Source: Agreia sp. Leaf283
Lineage (GTDB): Bacteria > Actinomycetota > Actinomycetes > Actinomycetales > Microbacteriaceae
Direction of reading: 5' to 3'
NCBI RefSeq assembly: GCF_001422485.1
Contig: NZ_LMNF01000001.1
Span: 441,900-505,899, forward strand
Length of the DNA stretch: 64,000 nt
In this document: positions 1 to 7,914 of the stretch, in pieces
How the letters are laid out: every line of letters starts with the position of its first letter
Numbering within the stretch: position 1 is the first letter of the stretch
Position numbers and translations under genes: made by a program
Notes under the pieces: model-generated
Told to the model about the DNA's origin: nothing
The model's database searches: none
The model's input: the letters and a program-made list of their open reading frames with translations, nothing else

Positions 1-260
1 CCACCGATCAGGACCGCGCCTACTTCGGCGACATGAGCCGCGACCGCGAAGACCAGGTGGGCTACCTCGACAACGGGATCGCCCGCTTCGGCAAGAGCTA
101 CGTGGGCGAGCCCGACGCCATCGTCAAGGAATTGCTCGACGACGCGGCCGTGCGCGACGCCGACACCGTGCTGGTCACGATTCCGAACCAGCTGGGGGTC
201 GACTACAACGCCCACCTGCTCGAGACGATCGTGAAGCACATCCTGCCCGAACTGGGCTAG
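1..260 (+). CDS. LLM class flavin-dependent oxidoreductase, C-terminal fragment
   Basis: The reading frame is open from the left edge and ends at the TAG at 258-260, so only about the last 86 residues are present. The end of the protein (FGKSYVGEPDAIVKELLDD followed by DTVLVTIPNQLGVDYNAHLLETIV) resembles the last helices of bacterial luciferase-like monooxygenases, which use reduced flavin to oxidise small organic substrates in the cytoplasm. The flavin-binding part lies outside the window, so the substrate cannot be judged. An ATG at 33 is in frame but is most likely an internal methionine. A hairpin follows directly. Confidence 0.6.
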   Translation, partial: TDQDRAYFGDMSRDREDQVGYLDNGIARFGKSYVGEPDAIVKELLDDAAVRDADTVLVTIPNQLGVDYNAHLLETIVKHILPELG

Positions 261-268
261 CCGAAGGG

Positions 269-329
269 TTCGAGTGGCGCCGTGATGCCCATCCGCTGAG
301 GCGGGATGGGCACGAAGACGCCACTCGAA
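269..329. terminator. nested hairpin between convergent genes
   Basis: An outer 11-bp stem (TTCGAGTGGCG at 269-279 with CGCCACTCGAA at 319-329) encloses a second stem (GCCCATCCGC at 287-296 with 301-311, one bulge). It lies between a plus-strand and a minus-strand gene end and could terminate from both sides. No strong T-run follows, so this rests on structure alone. Confidence 0.5.
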
Positions 330-350
330 ACCCCCGTTTCCGGATGCGCG

Positions 351-911
351 TCAGTGGCGCACCGCGTAGCGCAGGTAGGCGACTCCCGACTCGAATGATC
401 GGGACTCGAGAAGCTCGAGGTCGCGCCGCTGCTCGTCTCGGGCGAAGAACGGCAGCCCTCCCCCGACGAGCACGGGGAACACCCTCAGGTAGTACTCGTC
501 GATGAGTCCGAGCCTGGCCGCTTCGGCGGCGAGGGTGGCGCCGCCGATGGCGATGTCGCCCTCATCCGGCCCTGATCGCAGGCGCTCGATCTCGTCGGCC
601 AGGCCACCGGACGCGAGGCGGGCTTTGCCCTGGACGCTCGACAGGGTCGTAGAGAACACGACCTTCGGCAGGGCGTTCCAGCGCGTGACCCACTCGCGGC
701 GCGGCGCGGGGAGCGTGTCGATGTCGACGGTATCCCAGTAGAGCATCGCCTCGTAGAGGCGTCGGCCCAGGAGATGCACTCCGACATCGCTGATCTCGCG
801 GAGGGCGATGTCGAAGACCTCGTCGCTCAGGCCGGGCCAGGAGAAGTCCCCGTCGGGCCCCTCGACGAAACCGTCGAGCGACACGCTCATCGAATAGGTC
901 ACTCGGCGCAC
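351..911 (-). CDS. Dihydrofolate reductase / RibD C-terminal family protein
   Basis: This 186-residue protein looks like the single-domain RibD_C family (YyaP/YwjB-like), NADPH-dependent reductases with a dihydrofolate-reductase fold whose physiological substrates are mostly unknown. Typical features are the opening strand VTYSMSVSLDGFVEGPDGDF, the segment HLLGRRLYEAMLYW, and the C-terminal DEYYLRVFPVLVGGGLPFF block. A GTG start at 911 is preceded by a GGGAGG ribosome-binding site. It is monocistronic and convergent with the upstream flavin oxidoreductase. It is not a classical FolA: it lacks the usual folate pocket signature and is longer. Confidence 0.8.
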   Translation of the reverse strand: MRRVTYSMSVSLDGFVEGPDGDFSWPGLSDEVFDIALREISDVGVHLLGRRLYEAMLYWDTVDIDTLPAPRREWVTRWNALPKVVFSTTLSSVQGKARLASGGLADEIERLRSGPDEGDIAIGGATLAAEAARLGLIDEYYLRVFPVLVGGGLPFFARDEQRRDLELLESRSFESGVAYLRYAVRH

Positions 912-978
912 GATGCCTCCCGCTCATCCACTCCGCACGGCAGTGACCTGATGCTACGCCGCCGACCGCAGGCAGAGA

Positions 979-1038
979 AGTGCCCACTGCGGACTGGAGG
1001 GACCGGTGCACCGGTACCTCTCGTCCGCAGTGGGCACT
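979..1038 (-). terminator. long hairpin with a palindromic loop
   Basis: Perfect 15-bp arms (979-993 and 1024-1038, AGTGCCCACTGCGGA and its complement) enclose a second perfect 14-bp palindrome, ACCGGTGCACCGGT, at 1002-1015. It sits 12 nt past the stop of the surface-protein gene on the minus strand, the position expected of its terminator. Confidence 0.6.
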
Positions 1039-1050
1039 GCTGGTGGTGAA

Positions 1051-2268
1051 CTACTCAGCCGAGCGGCGTCGCAGCATGAAGACCGCGGCACCGGCGAGCA
1101 GCAGACCGCCCGCGATCGAGATGGGCAGCACGGGTGCGAAGCCCGTCGAGGCCAGCGTCTTGCCACCCGTGGCTGCGGTTCCGGCGGGAACAGCAGGGTT
1201 CACCGGAACGACCGGTGCGGCGGCGACCGAGAAGCGCACGACGTTGCTCTGCCCGGAGACCGACGCATCGGACTCGTCGGTGGCATCCCGGGCTGCGATG
1301 GCGAAGGTGACGTAGTCACCGATCGCCAGCGGGGTCTGAGCGGCGAACTCGCCGTTCTCGTCGACCGTCGCTTCGAAGATCAGAACGCCATCCTCGTCGA
1401 CAGTGGGCACCGTCACGGGCACCGCCAGGGCAGCAGGTCCGGCGTCCTCGGCGGCCGCGTCGAAGACGGCGGCCTCGACGACGAACAGCGCGATCTGGTC
1501 ACCGGGGGTGCCGGTTCCCGTGATCGTCGTCGGCGATCCGATGAGCACCTGTCCCTCCGTGGGCGACGTGATCACGGGGGTGTCGGCGATGCAGTTGAGC
1601 GTGATGTCCGCCTCGGCGAGAACGCGGTAGTCGCCCTCTTCGTCGACCGAGCCGACCTCGACGTGCGTCGGGGTGTCCTCGTCGAGAGTGGTCGATCGCT
1701 GGCGCACCTCGCCCGGGTCGAGCTGGCCACCCTCGAGCGACACGTCGCCGACGGTGAAGTAGTACTCGGTCACAGTGTCGCCGTCCGAGTTGTCGGCTGT
1801 CAGCAGCACACCGAGACCGGGTTCCTCGGTTCCGCCGGTGTCGAACAGACAGGATGCCTCAATGCTGCCGGTCACGTCGGGGCTGTAGTTGCCCACGCAG
1901 TCGACCGACGCGAGGTTGCCTCCGAAGAAGCCTCCGTTGCCTCGTACCTGCACGGTGGTGTTCTCGTCTTCGGGAAGCTCGAGCACCGTGCGCTGGGACT
2001 CGCCCGGCCCGAGGGTGATCGTCTGATCGACGGTGTCGAAGTTGATGACGACCTCGTACGTGAGGTCTTCATCGGTCGTGTCGGCGTTCGTGACCGTGAA
2101 TGCCAGCCCGTCGACCGTTCCTTCGCCGGTGCTGATGGCGCAGTTGCCCTCTTCGAAGGTGACGGAGCCGGGCAGGGCCTGCGCGGGCGCAGCTGTGAGT
2201 GCGACACCGGCGGCGGTGAGGGCTGCGACACCCAGCACCGCGAAGGTGCGCTTGAGAATTGACGTCAT
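1051..2268 (-). CDS. Secreted surface protein with LAxTG sorting signal
   Basis: The 405-residue precursor has an N-terminal signal peptide (basic MTSILKR, then a hydrophobic Ala/Val/Leu stretch ending APAQA) and a complete C-terminal wall-sorting signal: LASTG, a hydrophobic membrane segment, and the tail MLRRRSAE. LAxTG is the variant of LPxTG recognised by actinobacterial class E sortases, so the mature protein is probably linked to peptidoglycan. The middle is acidic and beta-rich; a segment near TPVITSPTEGQVLIGSPTTITGTG resembles a bacterial Ig-like domain. An AGGAGA ribosome-binding site lies just ahead of the ATG. The ligand or role is unknown and no sortase gene is in the window. Confidence 0.75.
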   Translation of the reverse strand: MTSILKRTFAVLGVAALTAAGVALTAAPAQALPGSVTFEEGNCAISTGEGTVDGLAFTVTNADTTDEDLTYEVVINFDTVDQTITLGPGESQRTVLELPEDENTTVQVRGNGGFFGGNLASVDCVGNYSPDVTGSIEASCLFDTGGTEEPGLGVLLTADNSDGDTVTEYYFTVGDVSLEGGQLDPGEVRQRSTTLDEDTPTHVEVGSVDEEGDYRVLAEADITLNCIADTPVITSPTEGQVLIGSPTTITGTGTPGDQIALFVVEAAVFDAAAEDAGPAALAVPVTVPTVDEDGVLIFEATVDENGEFAAQTPLAIGDYVTFAIAARDATDESDASVSGQSNVVRFSVAAAPVVPVNPAVPAGTAATGGKTLASTGFAPVLPISIAGGLLLAGAAVFMLRRRSAE

Positions 2269-2585
2269 TGTGTGTGGTTCTCCTGATGGTCGGGCGCGTC
2301 ATCGCGCTCTGTAGTGAGTCCGAACGACGGCCGAGGTCACCAGTGACTTCTGCCCGCAGTCGGGTTCGCGATGCATCGACGCCCCCATCGATACAGGGAA
2401 AAACTAACAGCAAATACTCATAAATGGGGATTTTTCTTTTTTTCGGGCTTCGACCCAAACCCTGACGGCCCGGGCTCCGAACACCACCCGTGTGCCGTGC
2501 CTGCACATGCCCCCGTGGGCCGGCACGGCACACGCCATACCGAGCGGCCTCGGCGATGTTCGCAGCGGGGACTGCTGAGAACGCC
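2269..2585 (-). promoter_or_regulatory. Intergenic region with an AT-rich tract upstream of the surface-protein gene
   Basis: No gene is seen in these 317 bases. Positions 2395-2450 are strikingly AT-rich for this genome and contain T/A runs (for example TTTTTCTTTTTTT at 2431-2443). This tract lies about 130-170 bp upstream of the surface-protein start and may be an UP-type or regulator-binding element. No convincing -35/-10 pair was found. Confidence 0.3.
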
Positions 2586-2960
2586 CTACTTCGCCTGGCC
2601 TATGCCGAGCGCGTTGCCGTCGGGGTCGATCAGGTAGGCGACCCAGGCATCACCCTGATCGGCGATGCCGTCGACCGTCTTCAATTCGTCGGTGTCGTAG
2701 TTCTCGGGCTCGACGCCGCGGTGCTTCAGCTCATCGAGCTCGGCGCGCAGGTCGAGAACCCGCCACTCCGCCTGGGTCTGCTCGTCTTTCGTGCCGACGG
2801 TCGATGCCGTCACTTTCAGACGGGTGTTGCCCGAGGCATAGGTGATGGCGGTGTCTGTGGCCTCGATCACATCGAGGCCGAGTCGCTTCTCATAGAACTC
2901 GCGCGACGCATCCAGGTCTTTCGAGAGCAGCACAACGTCGACGGGGTGGTCTTTCAGCAT
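2586..2960 (-). CDS. VOC (glyoxalase/bleomycin resistance) family protein
   Basis: This 124-residue single-domain protein has the two beta-alpha-beta-beta-beta halves of the vicinal oxygen chelate fold. The first half opens VDVVLLSKDLDASREFYEKRLGL and the second ends WVAYLIDPDGNALGIGQ. Family members bind a metal and act as glyoxalases, dioxygenases or drug-binding proteins; nothing here fixes the substrate. The usual first-strand His is replaced by Val (PVDVVLL), so metal binding may be incomplete. It lies 34 nt downstream of an SRPBCC gene on the same strand and may be co-transcribed with it. Confidence 0.75.
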   Translation of the reverse strand: MLKDHPVDVVLLSKDLDASREFYEKRLGLDVIEATDTAITYASGNTRLKVTASTVGTKDEQTQAEWRVLDLRAELDELKHRGVEPENYDTDELKTVDGIADQGDAWVAYLIDPDGNALGIGQAK

Positions 2961-2994
2961 GGGTGGAGCCTTTCGATTGGTGGTGTGGGTCGTG

Positions 2995-3438
2995 CTATTT
3001 GCCGTCGGCCTTGCCCTCGGCGATGTACGCCAGTCGGCGGAGCGTCTCGATGTTCCGCACGTACAGTCCGATGTCGAGCAGCGCCGGCGGAATGTACTTT
3101 CCCGGCCCAGCGACGGCCTTCTCGATGATGCGCACCACGCATCCGGAGCCCCGAGGCTTCACGTCGATCTGCACGGAGGCCTCACCGATGGGCCAGCCCT
3201 TGGCGACGATCAGCATGTGTCGCGGCGGATCCCATTCGTGCATCGTGGTCTCATCGTCGATGACCGCCGGCCACGAGCCGAACGAGTGGTGCAGGTGCGA
3301 GCCCTCGGCGGGCCACGCCTTCTCCACGTCGCGCATGCGCGACGACCCCACCACCCACGTGGGAAACAGCCACCCGTCGGCGAGCACGGCGAAGACATCC
3401 TCGGGCGAACAGGCCATCTCTCGGACGTTTGTCGACAT
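2995..3438 (-). CDS. SRPBCC (START-like) family protein
   Basis: This 147-residue cytoplasmic protein has the polyketide-cyclase/START-like pattern: SPEDVFAVLADGWLFPTWVVGSSRMRDVE, then an acidic beta-rich core and a C-terminal helix (NIETLRRLAYIAEG). Such proteins form a hydrophobic pocket that binds lipids or aromatic compounds. The ATG at 3438 (MSTNVREM) is chosen because the first strand begins there. A GTG at 3462 would add eight residues and is possible. It is transcribed divergently from the Ntn hydrolase and ahead of the VOC gene. Confidence 0.7.
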   Translation of the reverse strand: MSTNVREMACSPEDVFAVLADGWLFPTWVVGSSRMRDVEKAWPAEGSHLHHSFGSWPAVIDDETTMHEWDPPRHMLIVAKGWPIGEASVQIDVKPRGSGCVVRIIEKAVAGPGKYIPPALLDIGLYVRNIETLRRLAYIAEGKADGK

Positions 3439-3509
3439 GACACACCAGCATCCGGCATCCACGAACGGGGGTCTAGGGCTTGCGGTTCGTGGGCAGTAGT
3501 CTCGGCCCT

Positions 3510-4445
3510 ATGTGCACCCGTGTCTTCTGGAACGACAACCCCATCGCGAAGGTCACCTCGCGCTGCATGGACTGGGAGGTGAGCGACGAGCCCGAGCTGT
3601 GGTTCCACCCTCGTGGCCTCGAACGCTCGGGCGGCTCGCAGTCGGATGCCGCCACGTGGCGGTCGACGTACTCGAGCGTCGCTCTCAGCATGTGGAACAT
3701 CGGCACGTCCGACGGCATGAACGAGAAGGGGCTGGCGGCACACGCGCTGTTCCTCGACGGTATCGAGCCACCCACGGGCACGGGCGCGCCCACGATCACC
3801 ATAGAACTGTGGGTGCAGTACGTGCTCGACCACTTCGCGACCGTCGCCGAGGTGCTCGATCACATCGACGACGTGCAGCTCATCGCGCCGCCCATCAGGG
3901 GGCAGTACATGGGCGCCCACCTCGCCCTCGAAGACCCGTCGGGCGACTCGGCGATCATCGAGCCCATCAACGGCGAGCTGGTCGTGCACCACGGCAAGGA
4001 GTTCACCGTCATGGCGAACTCCCCCGACTTCGACGAGCAGCTGGCCAACCTCGCCCGCTATGCCCCGTTCGGCGGAGAGCTCACGCCTCCCGGAGACATC
4101 ACCTCGCTCGACCGCTTCGTGCGGGCGAGCTACTTCAGGCACTACCTGCCCGAGCCCGCGAGCATCGCGGAGACGGTGGCCGGGGTGTTCCGGGTCACGC
4201 AGAACGCGGCTGTTCCTCCGGGAGCGCCGTACAGCGACGGCGGCGTGTACCCCACGTGGTGGCATGCGGCCAGCGACGTGACCAATCGCGTGTACTACTT
4301 CTGGTCGACGCTCAGCCCGTCCGTCATCTGGGTCGATCTGGCCGCGCTCGCCGACGGCACGGAGCTGCTGGCCCTGAATCCGCGCCTCGACGACCTGATC
4401 GGCGACGTGACGGGGAATCTCGCGAGAGCCGAGCTCGCCTACTGA
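3510..4445 (+). CDS. Linear amide C-N hydrolase (choloylglycine hydrolase family, Ntn)
   Basis: The 311-residue protein begins Met-Cys-Thr-Arg. Cys2 is the catalytic N-terminal nucleophile of Ntn hydrolases such as bile salt hydrolase and penicillin V acylase, which fixes the start at 3510. Other family features are MWNIGTSDGMNEKGLAAHALFL, the segment GDSAIIEPINGELVVHH and EFTVMANSPDFDEQL. It cleaves an amide bond, perhaps of an N-acyl amino acid or homoserine lactone. The substrate is not predictable. TAGTCT at 3497-3502 lies 7 nt before the ATG with no ribosome-binding site, so the transcript may be leaderless. Confidence 0.85.
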   Translation: MCTRVFWNDNPIAKVTSRCMDWEVSDEPELWFHPRGLERSGGSQSDAATWRSTYSSVALSMWNIGTSDGMNEKGLAAHALFLDGIEPPTGTGAPTITIELWVQYVLDHFATVAEVLDHIDDVQLIAPPIRGQYMGAHLALEDPSGDSAIIEPINGELVVHHGKEFTVMANSPDFDEQLANLARYAPFGGELTPPGDITSLDRFVRASYFRHYLPEPASIAETVAGVFRVTQNAAVPPGAPYSDGGVYPTWWHAASDVTNRVYYFWSTLSPSVIWVDLAALADGTELLALNPRLDDLIGDVTGNLARAELAY

Positions 4446-4572
4446 GCGACGCCATACGCCACGAATCGGATCCTGTCGACGGGGCGGCGCAGCGTACCGC
4501 CGTGGCACAGACTCGATACCTCGGGACAGTTCGCGCCGCATCCGGCACCGCCCGACGAATCGAAGGATTGTC

Positions 4573-5592
4573 ATGACTCGTGGAGTAGCCGTCGTCACCG
4601 GAGGAACCGCCGGGCTCGGCAGAGCCATCGTGCGGGAGCTCGCCGATCGGGGATGGGACGTCGCCGTCCTCGCCCGCGGCGAGGACGGGCTGGCGGGTGC
4701 CGTGTCGGATGTGCGGATTCGCGGAGGCCGCGGGCTGGGCATCAGCACCGACGTCGCCGACCGCGAGGCCGTCGAGTCGGCCGCCGACCAGGTCGAAGAC
4801 GAGCTCGGGCCCATCGAGCTCTGGGTCAACGACGCCATGGTCGGAGTGTTCGGCGAGTTCCTCACGACCGCCCCCGAAGACTTCGAGCGCGCCACCCAGG
4901 TGAACTACTTCGGCTTCGTCAACGGAACGCGGGCCGCCCTCTCCCGCATGGTTCCCCGCGAGCGCGGCCACGTCATCCAGATCGGATCCGCCCTCGCGCA
5001 CCGCGGCATCCCGCTGCAGGCCGCCTACTGCGGAGCGAAGCACGCCGTGCAGGGCTTCACGGAGTCGGTGACCACCGAACTCATCCACGCCAAGAGCCCC
5101 GTTCGCATCTCGACGGTCGACATGCCGGCGCTCAACACCATCCAGTTCAACTGGGTCAAGTCGCAGCTTCCGAATCACCCGCAGCCGGTCAAGCCGATCT
5201 ACCAGCCCGAGGTCGGAGCCAAGGCTGTGGCCGACGTCGCCGACCACCCCCGGCGACGCACCTGGGTGGGAGAGCCCACCATCATGACCGTGCTGGGCAA
5301 CCGCTTCGTGGCCGGCTGGCTCGACAACTACTTGGCGAACGCCGCCTACGACGGCCAGCAGGCCCCGGAGAAGGTCGAGGCCATGCTGCCGAACAACCTC
5401 TACGAGCCGGCGAGCGGCGACAAGGGCGCGCGCGGCATCTTCGGCAGCGAGTCCCGCAACGGCAGCCCGGCGACCTGGGCGATCGGCCACCGCAAGACGA
5501 TGGCCGCGGCCGCGATCGGCCTCGGTACCGCCGCCGTCGGGGGCGCCGCAGTGGCGGCCACCGCGCTCGTCTCGCGCCTGCGCCGGTCGTAG
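4573..5592 (+). CDS. SDR family NAD(P)-dependent oxidoreductase
   Basis: This 339-residue protein has the short-chain dehydrogenase nucleotide site TGGTAGLG near residue 10, the catalytic Ser in QIGSALAHRG and the Tyr-x-x-x-Lys motif as AAYCGAKHAVQGF. The usual NNAG is replaced by NDAMVG. After the Rossmann domain, about 90 extra residues end in a hydrophobic Ala/Gly segment (MAAAAIGLGTAAVGGAAVAATAL) and RLRRS, which suggests a tail-anchored membrane form. GAAGGAT serves as ribosome-binding site. The substrate is unknown. It is followed 10 nt later by a CrtI-like oxidoreductase that may act in the same pathway. Confidence 0.85.
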   Translation: MTRGVAVVTGGTAGLGRAIVRELADRGWDVAVLARGEDGLAGAVSDVRIRGGRGLGISTDVADREAVESAADQVEDELGPIELWVNDAMVGVFGEFLTTAPEDFERATQVNYFGFVNGTRAALSRMVPRERGHVIQIGSALAHRGIPLQAAYCGAKHAVQGFTESVTTELIHAKSPVRISTVDMPALNTIQFNWVKSQLPNHPQPVKPIYQPEVGAKAVADVADHPRRRTWVGEPTIMTVLGNRFVAGWLDNYLANAAYDGQQAPEKVEAMLPNNLYEPASGDKGARGIFGSESRNGSPATWAIGHRKTMAAAAIGLGTAAVGGAAVAATALVSRLRRS

Positions 5593-5602
5593 GCTGGGCC
5601 GC

Positions 5603-7057
5603 ATGAGCGAAGTCGATGCCGTCGTTGTCGGCGCGGGTCCGAACGGTCTCGCGGCAGCGGTGACCCTGGCGCGCGCCGGGCTGTCGGTTCGCGTGTTCGA
5701 GAAGAACTCCACCATCGGCGGCGGGGCGCGCTCGAAGGAGCTCACCCTGCCGGGCTTCCTCCACGACGTCTGCTCTGCCGTGCACCCCATGGCCCTGGCC
5801 TCCGGGTTCTTCCAGCGCTTCCGGCTCGAAGAACGCATCGACCTCGTGCTCCCCGAGGTGTCGTACGGGCATCCGCTCGATGGCGGCCGCGCCGGCATCG
5901 CGTATCACGACCTCGACCGCACCGCCGGGGCACTCGGACGCGACGGGGCCGCCTTCCACTCGCTCATGGCACCTCTCGTCGAGCGCGCCGACCAGGTCGC
6001 CCGACTCGCCGGATCGAACCTGCTCATGGCCCCGCGCCAGCCGATCACGGCAGCTCTGTTCGGCCTGCGCGTGCTCGAACAGGGACTGCCCACCTGGAAC
6101 CTGCGTTTCGAGGGCGATGTGGCGCCCGCGATGCTCGCCGGTGTCGCGGCCCACGCCATCCGGCCGATGCCCAGCCCCGTCACGGCGGCCGCCGCCCTGA
6201 GCCTCGGAAGTTACGCACACGGTCGCGGCTGGCCCGTTCCGGTCGGCGGAAGCCAGGCGATCGTGGATGCGATGGCCGCGGATCTCGTGGCCCACGGCGG
6301 GCAGATCGAGACGGATGCCGGCATCCGGTCGCTCGAGCAGCTTCCGTCGTCGACGGCCGTGCTCTTCGACACGACCCCGCGCGCTGTCGCCGACATCGCA
6401 GGACGACGGCTGCCCACCGTCTACACGGACGCGCTGCGCACGTTCCGCTACGGCAACGGCGTCGCCAAGGTCGACTTCGCCCTCTCGGGGCCCGTGCCGT
6501 GGTCGAACGCCGAGCTGCGCAAGGCGGGAACCGTGCACGTGGGCGGCACCCGAGCCGAGATCGCAGCGTCGGAGGCCGAGGTCGCGTCGGGCCGACACAC
6601 GTCGAACCCCTACGTGCTCGTCGCCCAGCCGTCGAGCTTCGACCCGTCGCGCGCGCCCGAGGGAAAGCACGTGCTCTGGGCATACACGCACGTGCCGAAG
6701 GACTCGACGATCGACCAGACCGAGGCCATCATCACGCAGCTCGAACGGTTCGCGCCCGGCTTCCGCGACCTGATCCTCGCCTCGTCGAGCATGACCGCGC
6801 GAGACATGGAGAACTACAACCCCAACTACATCGGAGGCGACATCGCGGCGGGTGCGGCGACGCTGTCGCAACTGGTGCGTCGGCCCGTGCTCTCGCTCGA
6901 CCCGTGGCGCACCCCGGCATCCGGAATCTACCTGTGCTCGTCGTCGACCCCGCCCGGGCCGGGAGTGCACGGTCTCGCGGGCTGGTACGCGGCGAAGAGC
7001 GCGCTGAAGCACAGCTTCGGCATCGGGCATATGCCGTCGCTCGCCCCCGGATACTGA
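5603..7057 (+). CDS. Phytoene desaturase-like FAD-dependent oxidoreductase
   Basis: The 484-residue protein opens with the dinucleotide fold VVVGAGPNGLAAAVTLARAGLSVRVFEKN and continues TIGGGARSKELTLPGFLHDVCSAVHP, typical of the CrtI/PYROXD2-like branch of FAD amine-oxidase-type enzymes. The C-terminal FAD contact is GIYLCSSSTPPGPGVHGLAGWYAA. Carotenoid genes are absent nearby, so a general NAD(P)/FAD oxidoreductase role is safer than carotenoid desaturation. TAGGCT at 5590-5595 overlaps the stop of the SDR and lies 7 nt before the ATG, so the gene may have its own leaderless promoter as well as read-through. Confidence 0.85.
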   Translation: MSEVDAVVVGAGPNGLAAAVTLARAGLSVRVFEKNSTIGGGARSKELTLPGFLHDVCSAVHPMALASGFFQRFRLEERIDLVLPEVSYGHPLDGGRAGIAYHDLDRTAGALGRDGAAFHSLMAPLVERADQVARLAGSNLLMAPRQPITAALFGLRVLEQGLPTWNLRFEGDVAPAMLAGVAAHAIRPMPSPVTAAAALSLGSYAHGRGWPVPVGGSQAIVDAMAADLVAHGGQIETDAGIRSLEQLPSSTAVLFDTTPRAVADIAGRRLPTVYTDALRTFRYGNGVAKVDFALSGPVPWSNAELRKAGTVHVGGTRAEIAASEAEVASGRHTSNPYVLVAQPSSFDPSRAPEGKHVLWAYTHVPKDSTIDQTEAIITQLERFAPGFRDLILASSSMTARDMENYNPNYIGGDIAAGAATLSQLVRRPVLSLDPWRTPASGIYLCSSSTPPGPGVHGLAGWYAAKSALKHSFGIGHMPSLAPGY

Positions 7058-7082
7058 GCGAGGCCCGCGCCGCGGTCGAGCG

Positions 7083-7793
7083 CTAGGCCGACAAGGCGTC
7101 GAGCGGCAACGACTGGCCGAGCTCGGCGCCCGTCGGATCGACACCGCCGCCATCCTGCCGACGCAGCGCGCGGTTGATCTTGCGGATCTCGTGACGGGCC
7201 TGGCGCTCGAGAACGGTGCCGGGGTGAGCCTGCCGCACTCCTTCGAGCGCATCGACGGTCTGCTGTGGACCGACCACCCGGCGCAGCGCGTACATGGCCT
7301 GCTGGGCCACCTCCGGGTCGTGGATGAGCTCGCGTAGCGTGCGCTCCGTGCCGAGTGCTCGGCGGAAGCGCGGAAGACCCAGCACGACCTGCTGTCGATT
7401 CACGCCGTAGCGGGGGTCGGTGACGATGTCGATCAGCACGGGTGCCTCGCGCAGGGGCGCCGCGTTCACGAGAGCCTCTCCCAGCTGCCAGCCGACCCTG
7501 CCTCGCGATGCGGTACCCCACTCGAGGAATGCCGAGTACAGCGCACCGAACGCCTTCGGCCGGGCTGCGGGGTTCTTCAGGTGCAGGGCGACCGTCTCGA
7601 TCACGGCGGGGTCTGTCAGTCGAGGAAGCACGTCGACGAGCACGGGAGTCGCCGCGCGGGAGTCGAAGGCGGAGTTGTCGAAGTAGCGACTGTCGTTGAC
7701 GAAACGGCCGAAGAACGCGGCGCCCGCGACGCCGTGCTCGGCGAGGAGAGCACGCACGAGCGCGCGCTCATCAGTGGTCGAAACGACGGTCAT
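7083..7793 (-). CDS. Hypothetical protein with helical-repeat character
   Basis: This 236-residue soluble protein is made of predicted helical pairs, for example PVLVDVLPRLTDPAVIETVALHLKNP and LIDIVTDPRYGVNRQQVVLGLPRFR, which suggests HEAT-like repeats used as a protein-interaction scaffold. No enzyme motif is visible. The ATG at 7793 is preferred: TATTCT (7805-7800 on the minus strand) lies 6 nt upstream, giving a leaderless transcript. An ATG at 7808 would add five residues. It is convergent with the CrtI-like gene and divergent from the next membrane-protein gene. Confidence 0.55.
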   Translation of the reverse strand: MTVVSTTDERALVRALLAEHGVAGAAFFGRFVNDSRYFDNSAFDSRAATPVLVDVLPRLTDPAVIETVALHLKNPAARPKAFGALYSAFLEWGTASRGRVGWQLGEALVNAAPLREAPVLIDIVTDPRYGVNRQQVVLGLPRFRRALGTERTLRELIHDPEVAQQAMYALRRVVGPQQTVDALEGVRQAHPGTVLERQARHEIRKINRALRRQDGGGVDPTGAELGQSLPLDALSA

Positions 7794-7832
7794 GCGTTGA
7801 GAATACATCGAATAGCTGAGGATTTATCGACG

Positions 7833-7857
7833 CGGGAATGTCTTCCCGTTATTTTTT
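7833..7857 (+). terminator. Terminator-like hairpin in a divergent promoter region
   Basis: A 6-bp stem CGGGAA/TTCCCG (7833-7838 and 7843-7848, loop TGTC) is followed directly by TTATTTTTT. The shape is that of an intrinsic terminator reading rightwards. No gene ends here; it could act as an attenuator for the gene at 7915. Confidence 0.4.
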
Positions 7858-7864
7858 CAGCCAT

Positions 7865-7899
7865 GTTGTACATTCGGTGAAGAGTGGGGGTCGTACAAC
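7865..7899. promoter_or_regulatory. Inverted repeat just upstream of the 7915 gene
   Basis: GTTGTAC (7865-7871) and GTACAAC (7893-7899) are perfect 7-bp inverted arms 21 nt apart, ending a few bases before the GAGGAGA ribosome-binding site. They could be operator half-sites or a leader-RNA stem. No regulator was linked to them. Confidence 0.3.
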
Positions 7900-7914
7900 G
7901 AGGAGATCCCCGCC

